This document shows, in pieces, positions 35,195-43,717 of a stretch of DNA of 64,000 nt. The notes beneath the pieces are model-generated. The model worked only from the letters and a program-made list of their open reading frames with translations. It did not search any database and was not told the origin of the DNA. Both the position numbers and the translations under genes were made by a program. The stretch's first letter is position 1; every line of letters begins with the position of its first letter. The stretch lies in the NCBI GenBank assembly GCA_965116115.1, contig OZ220486.1:2232001-2296000 (forward strand). Direction: 5' to 3'. The DNA comes from JAPOXR01 sp965116115 (GTDB lineage: Bacteria > Pseudomonadota > Alphaproteobacteria > Rhodobacterales > Rhodobacteraceae).

Positions 35195-36451
35195 TCATGA
35201 CAGCCTTGAGAATCCCGAGAACATCCTTCTGCCGGTGAGGGCCAGCCGGTCCGTGGGCCGCAAATTTTTCAATGACCGGGACCGAACATTGCCCTCCGGA
35301 TCAAGAATGTTGAATTCCCCCTCTTGGACGATTTCCAGAATGCACCCGTCCAGGTCTGAAAACCGTGCCGCCGTACGGTTGGCGAGCAGATTCCGTATGG
35401 CTTCGATTGTCGCAGGCTGTTCGGATACCAGACTGTGCACTTCCATGGGGAGTGATTCCAAGAGATCGCTGTGCATCTGCCGTCGGTCGGTTTCGCTGAA
35501 ATTGAACAGCGGCGGAACCTTCGAGTCCTGCAGCTCATCCCACCCCAGCATGTTGAAATCTCCCGGGCCATAGTGTAAAAAGGTATTGTTGCACTCCCAG
35601 TGCTGCCGGATCATGACATCCCGGGCCGTCGGGTGCCGGGAAAGATGAAGAATCCACAAGGCGCGCCTTGACTGCCCGGGCCGGATGAAGAACGGGGTGT
35701 CATAGGCCGCGCCGGTCATGATCCTGATATGATCGAGAAGCGACCTCTGAACCAGCGCTTTGCCGCCGTCTCCGTCACGCCGTTGGATGGTATCGCGTAT
35801 CCAAGCCTCGGTCAGCCCCAGCGGCGCTGTCATTTTCACGGACTGCGGGGTTTCGGCCAAGTGATTGACAAGCGCATCCGCAGCGAAAGTCAGTATCACT
35901 TCAGCCGCCTGAAGTTCTCTCAAGATCCGGGCGACCAACGACATGCTGACTTGCGAGAAACCTGTCTGATCAAGCAGAAAAATCGCGCGGCGGGCACGCG
36001 GCTGCCTTTGTTTGATGGAGTCGATGATATGCCTGGCCTCGTTTTCGAAGCGTTCGTTCCTGACAATGATCCTGTCACCGTCAACGGTATGGCCGCGCTC
36101 CGCAAGGACCCGCCGCAGGCAATCCGTGTGCGCCTTTTCCTTGTCGGTGAAATAGAACTTGCAGTCGATCTGAAGCGGCTTCGAACGGTTGGCATTCAAT
36201 CTGGTATCTGCCTTTCGGGCTTCTTCCAACATTACCAAAGGTGTTCCTGACACATCAGAGCCATTTTGGTCACGGAACAGGCCGCCGCCGGCGAATCCGT
36301 CAACCAAGTCGAGCTTGAACTGTTCACGCTGCGGATTGACGTTCAAACGGTCGAAGTAAGTCCGGAGGTAACGGCGCAAGACATCCAGCTTTGCCTTGCT
36401 GTGCGGTTTGATTACCGGAGGCGGTTCGTCAGGATGCCAATTGAAGGGCAT
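35195..36451 (-). CDS. tcmP: Three-Cys-motif partner protein TcmP
   Basis: A 418-residue protein of the TcmP family, defined as partner of the three-cysteine DUF5131 protein encoded just upstream. The N-terminal helix KPHSKAKLDVLRRYLRTYFD leads to a Rossmann-like core. That core has LVDGFAGGGLFRD (resembling SAM-methyltransferase motif I), FYFTDKEKAHTDCLRRVL, and AIFLLDQTGFSQVSMSLVARIL, where family members usually have DPFG/DPYG. A C-terminal winged-helix-like part follows (FSETDRRQMHSDLLESLP). The start at 36451 overlaps the upstream gene by 23 bases; a longer frame inside that gene is unlikely. Biochemical function is unknown. Confidence 0.82.
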   Translation of the reverse strand: MPFNWHPDEPPPVIKPHSKAKLDVLRRYLRTYFDRLNVNPQREQFKLDLVDGFAGGGLFRDQNGSDVSGTPLVMLEEARKADTRLNANRSKPLQIDCKFYFTDKEKAHTDCLRRVLAERGHTVDGDRIIVRNERFENEARHIIDSIKQRQPRARRAIFLLDQTGFSQVSMSLVARILRELQAAEVILTFAADALVNHLAETPQSVKMTAPLGLTEAWIRDTIQRRDGDGGKALVQRSLLDHIRIMTGAAYDTPFFIRPGQSRRALWILHLSRHPTARDVMIRQHWECNNTFLHYGPGDFNMLGWDELQDSKVPPLFNFSETDRRQMHSDLLESLPMEVHSLVSEQPATIEAIRNLLANRTAARFSDLDGCILEIVQEGEFNILDPEGNVRSRSLKNLRPTDRLALTGRRMFSGFSRLS

Positions 36452-37190
36452 GACCGCCTTGCTTCTCCGAGTGTTCAGGCATGGCGTTATGTTCCACGCC
36501 TTCCAGCTTGCGTCCGCCGGATTTTGGCCGGCGACCGCCCCATTGCTTGAAAAAGAAAGGTATGGCAGCTTTTGCGCATTGGTCCCGTATGTCCCGGACC
36601 CATTCAGGCCGCATGGGCCGGGCCTTCGGACCGCTTTCTCCGCCGACAATAACCCATGAAATTCCCTCCAAGCTGATTTCCCCAACCGGACCCAGAAGCG
36701 GCTCGATCGAAAGGAAGCGGACCGCAGCGGGAGTCGTCCTCAGATGATCGATTCTTGCGGTGGCCGAACAGTCTTCAACGGACACGCCGCACCAGATATG
36801 TCCGGGAGCCTGGAGAGGAGCGTACCTAAGCCGCAGGTAGTCTCTCATGAGTGAACTGCGCTTCGTCAGTATCTGGTACACATGCCAGTCCGCAGCTTCC
36901 ATCGTGTCAAATACGCTGTCAATGAAGCTGCGATCGACATTTTTATGAAAAAGATCGCTCATGGAATTGACAAAAATCCTCCGCGGTGTGCGCCACCGCG
37001 CCGGCTGATCAAGGCGCGACGGCCACAGCCTCAGGTCGAAGCCTTGCTCGTAAGCGTGCCCGGAGACGCCGCGCCACCGCTCGGCGAACCGCTCGGCGTA
37101 GCAATTATCACAGCCGCGGGTGATTTTCGTGCAGCCGGTCACGGGATTCCATGTCGCATCGGTCCACTCGATTGACGATCTGTCGCCCAC
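36429..37190 (-). CDS. DUF5131 / phage Gp37-Gp68 family three-cysteine protein
   Basis: A 253-residue protein. The family signature is IEWTDATWNPVTGCTKITRGCDNCYAERFA, here described by C20, C27 and C30 in a CX6CX2C arrangement that could bind an Fe-S cluster, as in radical-SAM-like enzymes. Further family blocks are RIFVNSMSDLFH, YQILTKRSS, WCGVSVEDC, RFLSIEPLLGPV and VGGESGPKARPMRPEWVRDI. The start is GTG with GGAG five bases upstream. It overlaps tcmP and the two form one operon. The family occurs on phages and in islands. Its reaction is not established. Confidence 0.88.
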   Translation of the reverse strand: MGDRSSIEWTDATWNPVTGCTKITRGCDNCYAERFAERWRGVSGHAYEQGFDLRLWPSRLDQPARWRTPRRIFVNSMSDLFHKNVDRSFIDSVFDTMEAADWHVYQILTKRSSLMRDYLRLRYAPLQAPGHIWCGVSVEDCSATARIDHLRTTPAAVRFLSIEPLLGPVGEISLEGISWVIVGGESGPKARPMRPEWVRDIRDQCAKAAIPFFFKQWGGRRPKSGGRKLEGVEHNAMPEHSEKQGGHALQLAS

Positions 37191-37686
37191 TACACTCCGC
37201 TTCCTTCTGATTCATCAAGGTGCAGTTCATTGAGCCGACACCGGTAGACTCCCAGTTTACGCGGCTTGAACTGTTGCCGCAACCTAACGGAACTGCGATG
37301 CCTTCGTCGGTCCTGGAGAACACCAGATGCCCGTCCGTCCAATCGGTGCCGACGGAATAGGATGTCTTGTCAGAATGACATCTCTATCAAATGACAGCAC
37401 ATCATAGTCTTCGCAAGGTCCTCATGAGCCGGATTGTGATGGTGCCTGGCGACTATCGGGGGTGAGCCGGCATTGTGTTCCCCAGTATGAGACGGAGCGT
37501 TTTTCCGGTGCCGATTCCTGACGTCTGTGCAAGCGAATTCCTGCCAACCTCCTCCCTGCTTGGAAACCGCAAGTTCTCATTCGGTTCAGTGCTTGACATA
37601 CGCTTCCAATCCGGACATATGGCCCATGTTCGGCACATCTGCCGCAGAGGCGCAGCCGAGGGATTTTCACGTGGGAATCATGAACG
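37191..37686. other. Gene-free divergent region between DUF5131 and rplU
   Basis: About 500 bases. The rplU promoter is probably near 37593-37621. Overlapping open frames of 60-82 codons on both strands show no features. No attachment site or repeat that would bound the TcmP module was recognised. Confidence 0.5.
37593..37621 (+). promoter_or_regulatory. Putative sigma70 promoter of the rplU operon
   Basis: TTGACA at 37593-37598 matches the -35 consensus exactly. CATATG at 37616-37621 lies 17 bases later as a moderate -10. The rplU start follows 65 bases downstream. Confidence 0.45.
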
Positions 37687-38193
37687 ATGACGGATGCGGA
37701 AACTGAAGAATCCGGCAGCGGGCATCAGGAGCATACAGCAGACGCTTCTGAAGAGCGGATCACCGGGGAATCCGAGGCCGCGGGCGACAGCAGCGAATTG
37801 CCGGGCGAAGACGGTGCGGTCGATGAAGGCGATTCGGAGTCTCTCACCGCCGTCATGCTGTATGAAGGAAAACAGTATGTTATCCGACAAGGAAAGGTGG
37901 TTGTTCTGCCCATTGCGGAGAAAATTTACGAATCGCAGATTGTCTCCAGCGAAATCCTGATGGCCAAGTGCGGCAAAACAATCCTGGGGACGCCGTTTAT
38001 CGAAGGCGCATCCGCCAGTCTGACCGGCATATGGCCGCAGGTCCGCAGAGAGGTGAATTTCAAACGCCGCCGCAGGAAAAACTCCTCAAAGCGGACAAAG
38101 GGAATCCGCATCTATTCCATGCAGTACCGTGTCGACGACATCACCGTGCCGGGATTGGAAAACCAGCCCCGAGAAGCGGAAAGCACATTTTAG
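37687..38193 (+). CDS. rplU: 50S ribosomal protein L21 with acidic N-terminal extension
   Basis: A 168-residue protein whose residues 53-155 match L21: AVMLYEGKQYVIRQGKVVVL, a GTPFIEGASASLTG-like strand, and the basic FKRRRRKNSSKRTKGIR rRNA-binding loop. L21 is normally near 103 residues. Here about 52 extra N-terminal residues are very acidic (TDAETEESGSGHQEHTADAS and on), and the L21 core itself is divergent. It precedes rpmA by 18 bases, the conserved L21-L27-ObgE order. The extension could be removed if translation began internally, but no good internal start exists before the core. Confidence 0.88.
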   Translation: MTDAETEESGSGHQEHTADASEERITGESEAAGDSSELPGEDGAVDEGDSESLTAVMLYEGKQYVIRQGKVVVLPIAEKIYESQIVSSEILMAKCGKTILGTPFIEGASASLTGIWPQVRREVNFKRRRRKNSSKRTKGIRIYSMQYRVDDITVPGLENQPREAESTF

Positions 38194-38211
38194 CGCAGGG
38201 GAGACCACGAA

Positions 38212-38478
38212 ATGGCGCATAAGAAAGCCGGCGGCTCTTCAAGGAACGGCCGCGATTCCGCAGGCCGCAGACTCGGCATCAAAAAATTCGGCGGTCAGGT
38301 TGTCCGCCCCGGAAACATCATCGTGCGGCAGCGCGGCACGCGTTTCTGGCCGGGTGAGGGCGTCGGGATAGGAAAGGATCATACCATCTTCGCCCTCACA
38401 GGCGGCAGGGTCGTGTTCTCGAAGGGCTTCAAAAGCCGCAGCTATATTTCCGTGCAGCCAAGCCCGGAGGCCGGTTAG
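38212..38478 (+). CDS. rpmA: 50S ribosomal protein L27
   Basis: An 88-residue L27. The N-terminus MAHKKAGGSSRNGRDSAGRR reaches the peptidyl-transferase centre. The core FGGQVVRPGNIIVRQRGTRF, GEGVGIGKDHTIFAL and GRVVFSKG is fully conserved. CAGGGGAG precedes the ATG. Second gene of the rplU-rpmA-obgE operon. Confidence 0.98.
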   Translation: MAHKKAGGSSRNGRDSAGRRLGIKKFGGQVVRPGNIIVRQRGTRFWPGEGVGIGKDHTIFALTGGRVVFSKGFKSRSYISVQPSPEAG

Positions 38479-38545
38479 ACCTTTGTTTCCGTCTGCCGCC
38501 GCGGCAGCGCGGCGCTGGGCTTGTCTGACATAGCCTTGTGAAACC

Positions 38546-39571
38546 ATGCGGTTTCTTGATCTGGCGAAAATCCACATCCGTTCCGGATCGGGCGGCGGCG
38601 GCGCATCAAGCTTCCGCCGCGAAAAGTATGTTGAATTCGGAGGGCCGGACGGCGGCGACGGCGGCGACGGCGGCAGCGTTTACGCCGAGGCCGTCCCGAA
38701 CCTGAATACCCTGATTGATTTTCGTTACCGCCGCCATGTCATCGCGCCGAACGGCCGGCCGGGAAGCGGCAAACGCTGCTGCGGAGCCAAGGGCAAAGAT
38801 GTCACGATAGCGGTTCCGGTGGGAACGGAAATTCTTGATGAAAGCCGCTCCAGGCTGTTGTGCGATCTGGCCCGGGAGGGTCAGCGCGAACTGCTGGCGC
38901 CGGGCGGGAAGGGTGGTTTCGGCAACCGCCGGTTCCTGTCCTCGACCAATCAGGCGCCAAAAGACGCCAATCCGGGGGAGGCGGGCCTTGAGATCACTGT
39001 CTGGCTGCGTCTCAAACTGTTCGCGGATATCGGCCTTCTCGGCCTGCCCAATGCCGGCAAGTCGACTTTTTTATCTGCGATCACAAAAGCCCGCCCGAAA
39101 GTAGCGGATTACCCGTTCACCACGCTGCACCCGGTGCTGGGAATGCTGATTCTGGACGGCGCCGAACTGGTCGTTGCCGACATACCGGGGCTGATTGAAG
39201 GCGCTCATGACGGGCGCGGAATCGGCGACCGGTTTCTGGGCCACATTGAAAGATGCCAAGTTCTGATCCATCTGATTGATATATCTTCCAAGACAATAAT
39301 CGATGATTATCAAGTGATTATCAATGAAATTTCACAATATGGCAACGGGCTTTCGAAAAAACCCCGCCTGACGCTGCTCAGCAAGGCCGACTCCGTCCCC
39401 GCCGCGGAGTGCGATTCCAGCCGGAGAATCCTCGAGCGATGCTGCGGACACAGCGTCGGGGCCATTTCGGCTTTCAGCGGCGAGGGCGTCCGCGACTGTC
39501 TTCGACAGGCCGCCGCGTTGCTGAACGAGACCCGCGGATATTCTGCGGAATCAGCGCCTTGGACGCCGTAA
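38546..39571 (+). CDS. obgE: GTPase ObgE/CgtA
   Basis: A 341-residue Obg GTPase involved in 50S subunit maturation and stress signalling. The glycine-rich Obg domain opens with RSGSGGGGASSFRREKYVEF and GGPDGGDGGDGG. The G domain has GLPNAGKSTFLSAIT (G1), DYPFTTLHP (G2), DIPGLIEGAHDGRGIGDRFL (G3) and LLSKAD in place of NKxD (G4), a substitution also common in alphaproteobacterial Obg. The C-terminus is short, without the long Obg tail. It overlaps proB by 13 bases. Confidence 0.97.
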   Translation: MRFLDLAKIHIRSGSGGGGASSFRREKYVEFGGPDGGDGGDGGSVYAEAVPNLNTLIDFRYRRHVIAPNGRPGSGKRCCGAKGKDVTIAVPVGTEILDESRSRLLCDLAREGQRELLAPGGKGGFGNRRFLSSTNQAPKDANPGEAGLEITVWLRLKLFADIGLLGLPNAGKSTFLSAITKARPKVADYPFTTLHPVLGMLILDGAELVVADIPGLIEGAHDGRGIGDRFLGHIERCQVLIHLIDISSKTIIDDYQVIINEISQYGNGLSKKPRLTLLSKADSVPAAECDSSRRILERCCGHSVGAISAFSGEGVRDCLRQAAALLNETRGYSAESAPWTP

Positions 39572-40686
39572 CACGCATCGCTTCGAGCCGGAGAATCGTT
39601 GTCAAGATCGGCTCCGCACTGCTTGTCGATGATGCAAGCGGCGAAATCCGCCGCGATTGGCTGCTCGCACTGGCACGGGACATCAGCCGGCTGAAACAGC
39701 GGGGAAGCCGTCCTCTGATCGTGTCGTCGGGATCAATCGCTCTCGGCCGCAACCTGCTGGATCTCCAGAGCGGTCCTTTGCCTCTTGAGCAAAGCCAAGC
39801 GGCGGCGGCGGTAGGACAGATCCGCCTCGCCCGCGCTTATGAAGAGGCCCTCACGCCGCACGGTCTCCTGGCAGCGCAGATCCTGCTGACGCTGGACGAC
39901 AGCCGCGACCGGCGGCGCTACCTCAATTCCCGCGCGACTTTTGAAAATCTTCTGGCGCAGGGCGTTGTTCCTATTGTCAACGAGAACGATACCGTGGCCA
40001 CCGATGAAATCCGTTTCGGCGACAATGACCGGCTGGCCGCCCAGGTGGCCGCGATGACCAATTCAGACTGCATGGTGCTGCTTTCGGACGTGGACGGGCT
40101 GTACAGCGGCGATCCGCGCCGTTGCCGCGCCGCCAGCCGTATCGGCGTGGTTCCGAAGGTCACTTCCGATATTGAAGCGATGGCTTCCGGATCGGCATCG
40201 GAAATTTCAAGAGGCGGGATGAGAACCAAAATCCAGGCCGCGAAAACCGCTTGCAGCGCCGGCTGCGCAACCGTCATCGCCGACGGCAGAATCGCCTCGC
40301 CGCTCGGTGCGCTGTTGGAGGGAGCGGACTGCACGCTGTTTTTACCGCAGGGCGACCCGCAGTCGGCAAGAAAGCACTGGATCGCATCCATGAAACCGCT
40401 GGGCAGGCTGAACATCGACCACGGAGCCTTGAATGCGCTGAAAAGCGGCAAGTCACTGCTTCCCGCAGGAGTGGTGCGCGTCAGCGGCGAATTCGGGCGG
40501 GGCGATCCCGTTGAAATCTGCGGCCCTGATGACTCGGCTGTCGGCATCGGCCTCACACGTTACACGAGCGGAGAGGCATGCCGCATCCTCGGCCGGAAGT
40601 CACCGGACGTGTCGCGGATTCTCGGTTATCCTGCCCGTGCCGCTCTTATTCACCGGGACGACATGGCGACCTTGACGTTCAGTTAG
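39559..40686 (+). CDS. proB: Glutamate 5-kinase
   Basis: A 375-residue kinase that phosphorylates glutamate in the first step of proline synthesis. The amino-acid kinase domain has RIVVKIGSALLVDD, IVSSGSIALGRNLL, VPIVNENDTVATDEIRFGDND and VDGLYSGDPR. A C-terminal PUA domain (SLLPAGVVRVSGEFGRGDPV) is present. The start is probably a TTG at 39559 inside the end of obgE, with GGAA upstream; a much longer in-frame ATG would bury 50 codons in obgE. ProA follows in the same operon. Confidence 0.95.
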   Translation: MDAVTRIASSRRIVVKIGSALLVDDASGEIRRDWLLALARDISRLKQRGSRPLIVSSGSIALGRNLLDLQSGPLPLEQSQAAAAVGQIRLARAYEEALTPHGLLAAQILLTLDDSRDRRRYLNSRATFENLLAQGVVPIVNENDTVATDEIRFGDNDRLAAQVAAMTNSDCMVLLSDVDGLYSGDPRRCRAASRIGVVPKVTSDIEAMASGSASEISRGGMRTKIQAAKTACSAGCATVIADGRIASPLGALLEGADCTLFLPQGDPQSARKHWIASMKPLGRLNIDHGALNALKSGKSLLPAGVVRVSGEFGRGDPVEICGPDDSAVGIGLTRYTSGEACRILGRKSPDVSRILGYPARAALIHRDDMATLTFS

Positions 40687-40758
40687 AAACATAAAATTGA
40701 TCACTGCCGCCCGCTGCTCCGAACGCGTGTCGGTCAGTCAAATCACCGGAGAAACACA

Positions 40759-42015
40759 ATGTCTGAATTGACGGAGCGGATGCTGGTGATCGGCAAGGCG
40801 GCGGCTGAGGCGTCCGCGGTGATTGCCGCCGCCGGGAGCGACAGCAAATCCGCCGCGCTTCATGAAGCGGCTGAGACGATAGATTCGCGGATGGATCTGA
40901 TTTTGGAAGCCAATGCTGAAGATCTTAAAGCCGGGAGTTCGAAAGGTTTGTCCTCGGCGATGCTTGACCGGCTGATGCTGAACCGGGAAAGGCTGCGGAA
41001 TATCCGCGACTCGCTGGCCGCCGTCGCTGACATGAATGACCCTGTCGGCGCAACGCTCGCCGAATGGTCACGTCCGAACGGGCTGAAGATCAAGCGCGTC
41101 CGCACGCCTCTGGGCGTGGTGGGCGTCATTTTTGAATCCCGCCCGAACGTCACCGCCGATGCCGGGGCACTGTGCCTGAAGTCCGGGAACGCCGCGATTC
41201 TCCGCGGCGGATCCGACAGTTGGCACTCCTCAGCCGCGCTGCACCGATGCCTGACTGAAGGGCTGGCGGCGGCATCGCTGCCGCAGACGGCAATTCAGCG
41301 TATTCCGACAACAGACCGGGCCGCCGTCGGCGAAATGTTGCGGATGAGCGATTACATCGATGTCATCGTGCCAAGGGGCGGGAAGAGCCTTGTCGCGCGC
41401 GTTCAGAAAGAAGCCAGAGTACCGGTTTTCGCGCATCTGGAAGGCATCTGCCATGTCTATGTCGACAAGGACGCGGACACGGAAAAGGCCCGCCGGATTG
41501 TCGTCAACGCCAAGACCCGCCGCCCTGGCATCTGCGGGGCGGCCGAGTGTCTGCTGATCGACCGGGAATTTTACAGCCGGAACGGGGCGCCGTTCATTGC
41601 CGATCTGGCAGCTGCTGGCGTCGAAGTGCGCGCCGACGGCGCTCTGGCTGAGCTGGAAGGCACGGTTCCGGCTTCATCTGATGATTTCGGCAAAGAGTTT
41701 CTCGATATGATCATCGCGGTTCGGTTGGTTGACGGCGTGGAAGATGCCATCGGCCATATTCAGCGTCACGGCTCGCAGCACACCGATGCCATCATCACGG
41801 AGTCTGACCGGGCGGCCGAGGTTTTTTTCAGCCGCCTTGATTCATCGATATTGATGCGAAATGCGTCGACTCAGTTCGCCGACGGGGGCGAGTTCGGTAT
41901 GGGCGCCGAAATCGGCATCGCCACAGGCAAGATTCACGCGCGCGGGCCGGTCAGCGCGGAGCAGCTCACAAGTTTCAAATACATCGTGGAAGGGGACGGG
42001 GCGGTCAGGCCCTGA
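40759..42015 (+). CDS. proA: Gamma-glutamyl phosphate reductase
   Basis: A 418-residue NADPH-dependent reductase of the aldehyde dehydrogenase superfamily, converting gamma-glutamyl phosphate to glutamate semialdehyde. Diagnostic blocks are GVVGVIFESRPNVTADAGALC, AILRGGSDS, VPRGGKSLVARV and AKTRRPGICGAAECLL, where the cysteine is catalytic. GGAGAAACACA precedes the ATG. It follows proB by 72 bases and completes the proline pathway to the semialdehyde. Confidence 0.97.
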   Translation: MSELTERMLVIGKAAAEASAVIAAAGSDSKSAALHEAAETIDSRMDLILEANAEDLKAGSSKGLSSAMLDRLMLNRERLRNIRDSLAAVADMNDPVGATLAEWSRPNGLKIKRVRTPLGVVGVIFESRPNVTADAGALCLKSGNAAILRGGSDSWHSSAALHRCLTEGLAAASLPQTAIQRIPTTDRAAVGEMLRMSDYIDVIVPRGGKSLVARVQKEARVPVFAHLEGICHVYVDKDADTEKARRIVVNAKTRRPGICGAAECLLIDREFYSRNGAPFIADLAAAGVEVRADGALAELEGTVPASSDDFGKEFLDMIIAVRLVDGVEDAIGHIQRHGSQHTDAIITESDRAAEVFFSRLDSSILMRNASTQFADGGEFGMGAEIGIATGKIHARGPVSAEQLTSFKYIVEGDGAVRP

Positions 42016-42323
42016 TTCGCAGGCAGGATCGGGTTAGGCCGCAAATCGCCGGACAGCCCGTCTGTAAGCGTCTCATGACGCATTCAGCGGGCCGCATTGC
42101 GGTTCGGCCGCGCCCTTCGGATGTTACGGATGCCCTGAATCGGTATTGTCTCATGCGCATACTCCTCCGGCAAATTCGCATACGTATCGGCTTTCCGGTC
42201 CCGGAGGTACGGAAATATCCGCATCGGTTCCGTCCTGACCGCCCTCGTATCCCGTTTGACGGAGTCGCATTTGGCGGCTTTTGCGGTTAAGATGCCGGCA
42301 CAGGCAACCCCAACGTCGGAGCC
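42016..42323. other. Gene-free stretch between proA and lpxD
   Basis: About 310 bases. It probably contains the lpxD promoter. No terminator with a T-run and no credible small gene were seen. Confidence 0.45.
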
Positions 42324-43415
42324 ATGCCCCTTACCATCCGCGAAATCGCAGGCGCGCTCTCAGCCGAAGCATTCGGTGACCAAGAGCTTCGTATATCGGG
42401 CATTTCGGAACCCGCTGAGGCCGGATCTGATGACTTGGCGCTGGCCATGACGCCTGCTTACGCGGAAGAAATCAAATGCGGCCGGGCTGAGGCCGCGCTT
42501 GTGGCAAAGGGCTCGGACTGGAAATCGCTGAGACTGAAGGCCGCGATTGAAGTGGAACGGCCAAGGCTCGCGCTGGCGCAGGTCAGCGCCCTGTTCGCCG
42601 CGGAACAGCGCTGGACATCCGGAATCCATCCCTTGGCCTGCGTTTCTTCTGACGCCCGTATAGGCAGCGGCACAGCCGTGGGGGCGTTCACAGTCATCGG
42701 CAGCGGAGCCGTTGTCGGCAAGAGATGTAGAATCGCCTCCAATTGCACTATCGGTGACAATACGGCCATCGGGGATGACGCGGCGATTCATCCAGGGGTC
42801 AGGATCGGGCACGGGATCACGATCGGAAACCGGCTGACCGCGCAGGAGAACGCGGTGATCGGAAGCGATGGATTCTCATTCGTGGATGAGGGCGGGAACC
42901 GGATCGAACAGGTCCGCGCGGCTTTGAGCAGCGATGCGGCCGGAAGAAATTCCCGCCAGATTCGGGTCCATTCACACGGAACCGTACGCATCGGCGACGA
43001 TGTGGAAATCGGCGCCGGCACGGCCATTGACCGCGGCACAGTAGCCGCGACTGTCATCGGCGACGGCTCCAAACTCGACAATCAGGTCCATGTGGCCCAC
43101 AATGTGCGGATCGGGCGCGACTGCCTGATCTGCGGCCAAGTCGGCATCGCGGGTTCAGCCGTGATCGGCGACCGGGTGGTGCTCGGCGGCATGGCCGGCG
43201 TCTCAGACCATGTCTGCGTCGGCGACGATGCGGTGGCCGCTGGGGCGTCAAAAATCTATACCCGCGTCCAGCCGGGCAAGGCAGTCATGGGATCGCCGGC
43301 GGTTGAAATGGAGAAGAACATTGAGCTTTACAAGAGTCTGCGGCGGCTGCCCCGCATGCTCAGACGGATCGCCGTTCTTGAGTCCCTTGTTTCAGACCGG
43401 CGGAAAGATGACTGA
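42324..43415 (+). CDS. lpxD: UDP-3-O-acylglucosamine N-acyltransferase LpxD
   Basis: A 363-residue acyltransferase that adds the second (N-linked) acyl chain in lipid A synthesis. The N-terminal uridine-binding domain (residues 1-95) precedes a left-handed beta helix made of hexapeptide repeats from about 100 to 320 (IGSGTAVGAFTVIGSGAVVG and on). The catalytic histidine is in DNQVHVAHNVRIGRD. A C-terminal helix (LYKSLRRLPRMLRRIAVLES) is typical. It lies 29 bases before an acyl carrier protein gene, which suggests a dedicated acyl donor. Confidence 0.96.
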   Translation: MPLTIREIAGALSAEAFGDQELRISGISEPAEAGSDDLALAMTPAYAEEIKCGRAEAALVAKGSDWKSLRLKAAIEVERPRLALAQVSALFAAEQRWTSGIHPLACVSSDARIGSGTAVGAFTVIGSGAVVGKRCRIASNCTIGDNTAIGDDAAIHPGVRIGHGITIGNRLTAQENAVIGSDGFSFVDEGGNRIEQVRAALSSDAAGRNSRQIRVHSHGTVRIGDDVEIGAGTAIDRGTVAATVIGDGSKLDNQVHVAHNVRIGRDCLICGQVGIAGSAVIGDRVVLGGMAGVSDHVCVGDDAVAAGASKIYTRVQPGKAVMGSPAVEMEKNIELYKSLRRLPRMLRRIAVLESLVSDRRKDD

Positions 43416-43444
43416 TTCTCAGTCTGCGCGTTCGGAGTTCGCAC

Positions 43445-43711
43445 ATGGATGATGTTGTCGCCCGGCAGGTCATGGAGATAATCGCGGAACAGGCGGCAGT
43501 GGACGCAGGTGCGGTCTCCGGCAATTCCACGCTGTCGGAACTGGGGATCGATTCGCTCGGCGTCGTCGAAACCATATTCGCGATTGAAGAGCGGTTCGGC
43601 GTGGACGTGCCGTTCAACGCCAACAATCCGGCGGAAAGCGATTTTGACATTTCAAACGTGAATGCGGTCGTCGCAGCCGTCCGTGATCTCTTGAAACAGA
43701 ACCCCGGCTGA
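43445..43711 (+). CDS. Acyl carrier protein, possibly specialised for lipid A (AcpXL-like)
   Basis: An 88-residue acyl carrier protein. The phosphopantetheine site is S37 in GIDSLGVVE. Acidic helix II (VETIFAIEERFGVDVPF) is present. It lies between lpxD and a ketosynthase rather than in the main fab operon, the arrangement of rhizobial AcpXL clusters that supply very-long-chain hydroxy acids. The specific role is inferred from that context. Confidence 0.85.
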   Translation: MDDVVARQVMEIIAEQAAVDAGAVSGNSTLSELGIDSLGVVETIFAIEERFGVDVPFNANNPAESDFDISNVNAVVAAVRDLLKQNPG

Positions 43712-43717
43712 TTCTTC

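Noticed and set aside
36452..36685. N-terminal 78-codon extension of TcmP
   Set aside because: It overlaps the DUF5131 gene almost entirely in another frame and shows no conserved sequence before MPFNWHPD.
39409..39558. Longer ProB starting at the ATG at 39409
   Set aside because: The extra 50 codons lie in another frame of obgE and have no similarity to glutamate kinases.
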